Below, one piece after another: positions 62,168 to 64,000 of a stretch of DNA of 64,000 nt. The DNA lies in assembly GCF_001661265.1 (NCBI RefSeq), contig NW_017566996.1, forward strand, positions 62,001 through 126,000. Reading direction: 5' to 3'. Every line of letters begins with the position of its first letter. Position 1 is the stretch's first letter. Origin of the DNA: Saitoella complicata NRRL Y-17804 (taxonomy: Eukaryota; Ascomycota; Saitoellomycetes; Saitoellales; Saitoellaceae). The notes under the pieces are model-generated. The model saw only the letters and a list, made by a program, of their open reading frames with translations, was not told the origin of the DNA and searched no databases. Made by a program: the position numbers and the translations under genes.

Positions 62168-63601
62168 ATGCCAACACCAACAGGCCCCGAAACACTCGCT
62201 TCCCTCCTCCAAACAACCCTCCGCACCCAACAACACCCCGACTCCCTCGCCAACGCTCTAACAGCCTACACCCTCGCCGGATCAGCGACCGAAGCCGCCA
62301 CTGTTGCTCCCCTGTTATTGAGATGCTTGTATATTTTGGATGGAGAGTGGACACAGCATTTGTGTGATGCGATTGAGGCGTCGTTGAAGAGGGTTGGTGG
62401 GGTCAGGGTTGCGGGGTTGGGCTACGATATTCTTAAAGCGGGGTTGGAGGAGGAGAATCCAGTGCCGGTACGCATTCTATGTCTGCGTGTGCTCAGGGAG
62501 GAAAAGGGTGGGGAGTGGAGTGAGGATAGGGGTGTGGTGAGCGGGTTAGTCGGGAGTCTGGGGGCGAGGGAGGAGGGTGTGGGTGGGTTCGCTGTCGAGG
62601 TTCTTACACAGAAACTCAAAGAGGTGGAAGGGTTGGGTGAGGTGTTGGTGGCGAGGGATGTATTGGATCAATTACTCGAGTTGCCGAGGGGGAGGGGGTT
62701 GACGAGTGCGCAGGCGAGTACGGTACAAGCGCGGATTCTGGCGGTGTTGACTGCGTTACCGCCGACGACGCTCTATTGCACACCAGAGTTGAGGGCGTTG
62801 TTGGATCCAGCGGTGGTGGAGGAGGATCCGTTGTTTGCGCTCGTTCTCATCGATACGTACGCTTCCCTTCTTCTCACTTCGCCAGCCGAAACCTTCACCT
62901 TTCTAAAGGAAAACGGAGCAACGGACAAAATGATCGCCCTGGTGAAGGACGACGACCCACTACTCAGTCCATACATCTACAAATCAATCTTACCGGCACT
63001 ACCAGAGGTCCCGGACGAAATGATATCGTCCGTCGCGAGGGCTTTAGACGACAAAGCACTACGCAATGGAGCCTTGGTCGCAGTCGGCCTCACCCCCGCC
63101 CTAGCAAAAAACAAAGACGTACTCGAAGCATCTTTCGTCACCGGATTCACCAAGCGAGCCGATATCCCCGCCCTAGAATCTCTCGCCGCAATCCTCACCC
63201 GCGAGCCTTCGGCCTCCGCGCAATCCATCTGGAACTCTCTCCCAGATGCCCGAAAACTGCTCGGAGGCCTCATTGATGCCACGACGGATTTCGCACTCGT
63301 CGAGCCCGCTGCTGCGATTGCGGCGTATAGTGTCTTGAAGGGGTTGGTGAGGCATAGGTTTGGGGTTGAGATTGTTGTGGGGAGTGCGGCTGCAATGGAG
63401 AGGTTGTTGGGGGTTGGGGAGAGAAGTTGGGGGAAGGAGGTTATGTGGGCGAGGTTTGAGTTGGTTCAGGGTATGGCTAAGTGGAAAGAGGAGGAGGGAG
63501 GTTCGGGGTCGGTGTTGGGGCCTTGGGAGGAAAGTGTGAGGGTGAGGATTGGGAAGGGACCGTTTTGGGTTGAGAATAATCTGGAGATTGATGTTATGTA
63601 G
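62168..63601 (+). CDS. HSM3: 26S proteasome assembly chaperone Hsm3/PSMD5-like
   Basis: Hsm3 (S5b/PSMD5) is an ARM/HEAT-repeat chaperone that holds the C-terminus of Rpt1 during assembly of the 19S base, in cytosol and nucleus. It is single-exon, 477 aa, from MPTPTGPETLASLLQTTLRT; the upstream in-frame ATG at 62099 would add a Thr/Pro-rich 23 residues without resemblance. The protein is almost wholly helical, with repeated hydrophobic pairs (AATVAPLLLRCLYILDG, VPVRILCLRVLRE, LFALVLIDTYASLLLTSP, ALRNGALVAVGLTPALAK). The C-terminus RVRIGKGPFWVENN matches the GP-Y/F-x-V end of PSMD5-like proteins. Sequence conservation is low, so the call leans on fold, length and its PRE4 neighbour. Confidence 0.7.
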   Translation: MPTPTGPETLASLLQTTLRTQQHPDSLANALTAYTLAGSATEAATVAPLLLRCLYILDGEWTQHLCDAIEASLKRVGGVRVAGLGYDILKAGLEEENPVPVRILCLRVLREEKGGEWSEDRGVVSGLVGSLGAREEGVGGFAVEVLTQKLKEVEGLGEVLVARDVLDQLLELPRGRGLTSAQASTVQARILAVLTALPPTTLYCTPELRALLDPAVVEEDPLFALVLIDTYASLLLTSPAETFTFLKENGATDKMIALVKDDDPLLSPYIYKSILPALPEVPDEMISSVARALDDKALRNGALVAVGLTPALAKNKDVLEASFVTGFTKRADIPALESLAAILTREPSASAQSIWNSLPDARKLLGGLIDATTDFALVEPAAAIAAYSVLKGLVRHRFGVEIVVGSAAAMERLLGVGERSWGKEVMWARFELVQGMAKWKEEEGGSGSVLGPWEESVRVRIGKGPFWVENNLEIDVM

Positions 63602-63771
63602 GAGAAATCTTAAAAGATAAGTGAAGGGGTTTGGATGTACCGAGGTATTTTGCGGAATTCACGTGAGGGGGGGGGGAGCATGACGTTCCACGCATACGCG
63701 GCCGCGGAACGTCGAGTCTCGAGCACGACGAACGTAAAGGGAGCAAGAAGCTTGAAGACCAATTCCTCAAA

Positions 63772-64000
63772 ATGGATCACATGCCAGAAACCTGGGGCCG
63801 TCCCCGTAACGACGTCTACCCCTCCTTCTCCGAACTCTCCCTCTTCCCTCAGCACACAAACCCAACCCACCACTCACACGCCGCCCCCTCCGGCCCCACG
63901 ACTCATACCCAACAACCAATCGTCACCGGAACCTCCGTGATTGGGTTGAAATTCAAGGATGGCGTCATGATCGCCACGGACAAGTTGGCGAGTTACGGTA
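63772..64000 (+). CDS. PRE4: 20S proteasome subunit beta-7 (3' truncated by window)
   Basis: Pre4 is a non-catalytic beta subunit of the proteasome core. The frame from 63772 ([20 protein letters not shown]) stays open to the window edge, so it is longer than the 76 codons seen. After a propeptide rich in His, Pro and Thr comes [20 protein letters not shown] followed by ATDKLASYG, the standard beta-7 start (human: NPMVTGTSVLGVKF...AADMLGSYG). The residue preceding the mature start is not the Gly-Thr of active subunits, in keeping with an inactive subunit. It begins 170 bp after the HSM3 stop on the same strand. Introns may follow beyond the window. Confidence 0.92.
   Translation, partial: MDHMPETWGRPRNDVYPSFSELSLFPQHTNPTHHSHAAPSGPTTHTQQPIVTGTSVIGLKFKDGVMIATDKLASYG

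Noticed and set aside
61566-62253. Two overlapping minus-strand frames (175-177 codons)
   Set aside because: No domain, no good start context, overlapping each other and the HSM3 5' end.
1-64000. CRISPR arrays, operons, riboswitches, rRNA, insertion sequences, virus-like elements
   Set aside because: None seen on reading both strands; the genome is fungal, and no terminal repeats, reverse transcriptase, transposase or capsid-type sequence was recognised.

Overview
The window is nuclear DNA from a filamentous ascomycete (Pezizomycotina). Nearly every gene is eukaryotic, and most are split by 45-60 nt introns with GTANGT/GTGNGT donors, CTAAC/CTGAC-like branch sites and CAG/TAG acceptors. Filamentous-ascomycete markers are a class III chitin synthase, a COP9 signalosome subunit, Opy2, a Zn2Cys6 regulator, and a laccase ending in the Asp-Ser-Gly-Val tail of ascomycete laccases. 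I cannot name the species. Genes are dense, on both strands, often with very short divergent promoters. All exon boundaries were read by eye from splice signals and reading frame.

Layout. 1-13 kb: RPC1 (5' cut off by the window), an unrecognised three-exon gene, NSE4, a relic of mitochondrial EF-G2 (MEF2), a WSC-type wall stress sensor, a two-RRM RNA-binding protein, and the head-to-head pair CWC21/VPS17. 13-23 kb: a large RRM-like/WD40 protein divergent from CSN6, a fungal cyclin L-like gene, a disordered orphan, and an unknown gene whose N-terminal part looks like a remote cyclin box. The last has four GAAnnTTC heat-shock-like half-site pairs upstream. 23-31 kb: laccase, a 1.7 kb gene-free stretch, a DHA1-type MFS transporter, a SigF-like NTF2-fold protein and a small mitochondrial protein. 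31-39 kb: a KCTD-type BTB protein, OPY2, class III chitin synthase and a secreted C-terminal WSC protein, which together form a cell-surface neighbourhood. 39-48 kb: an IFRD-family protein, a divergent XRN-type 5'-3' exonuclease head-to-head with PRP17/CDC40, and a Zn2Cys6 transcription factor. 48-58 kb: a salicylate-hydroxylase-like FAD monooxygenase, tRNA-Leu(UAG), ATG3, a cytosolic PAS hybrid histidine kinase and a small orphan protein. 58-64 kb: a protein with four KLxxxFG repeats, then HSM3 (26S base assembly chaperone) directly followed by PRE4 (20S beta-7 subunit, 3' cut off by the window).

Most genes are unrelated housekeeping functions: transcription, splicing, SMC5/6, retromer, autophagy, proteasome. 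Two local associations look meaningful: the wall-signalling/wall-synthesis block at 31-39 kb and the HSM3-PRE4 proteasome pair at the right edge. I found no CRISPR array, rRNA, intact transposon or virus-like element.
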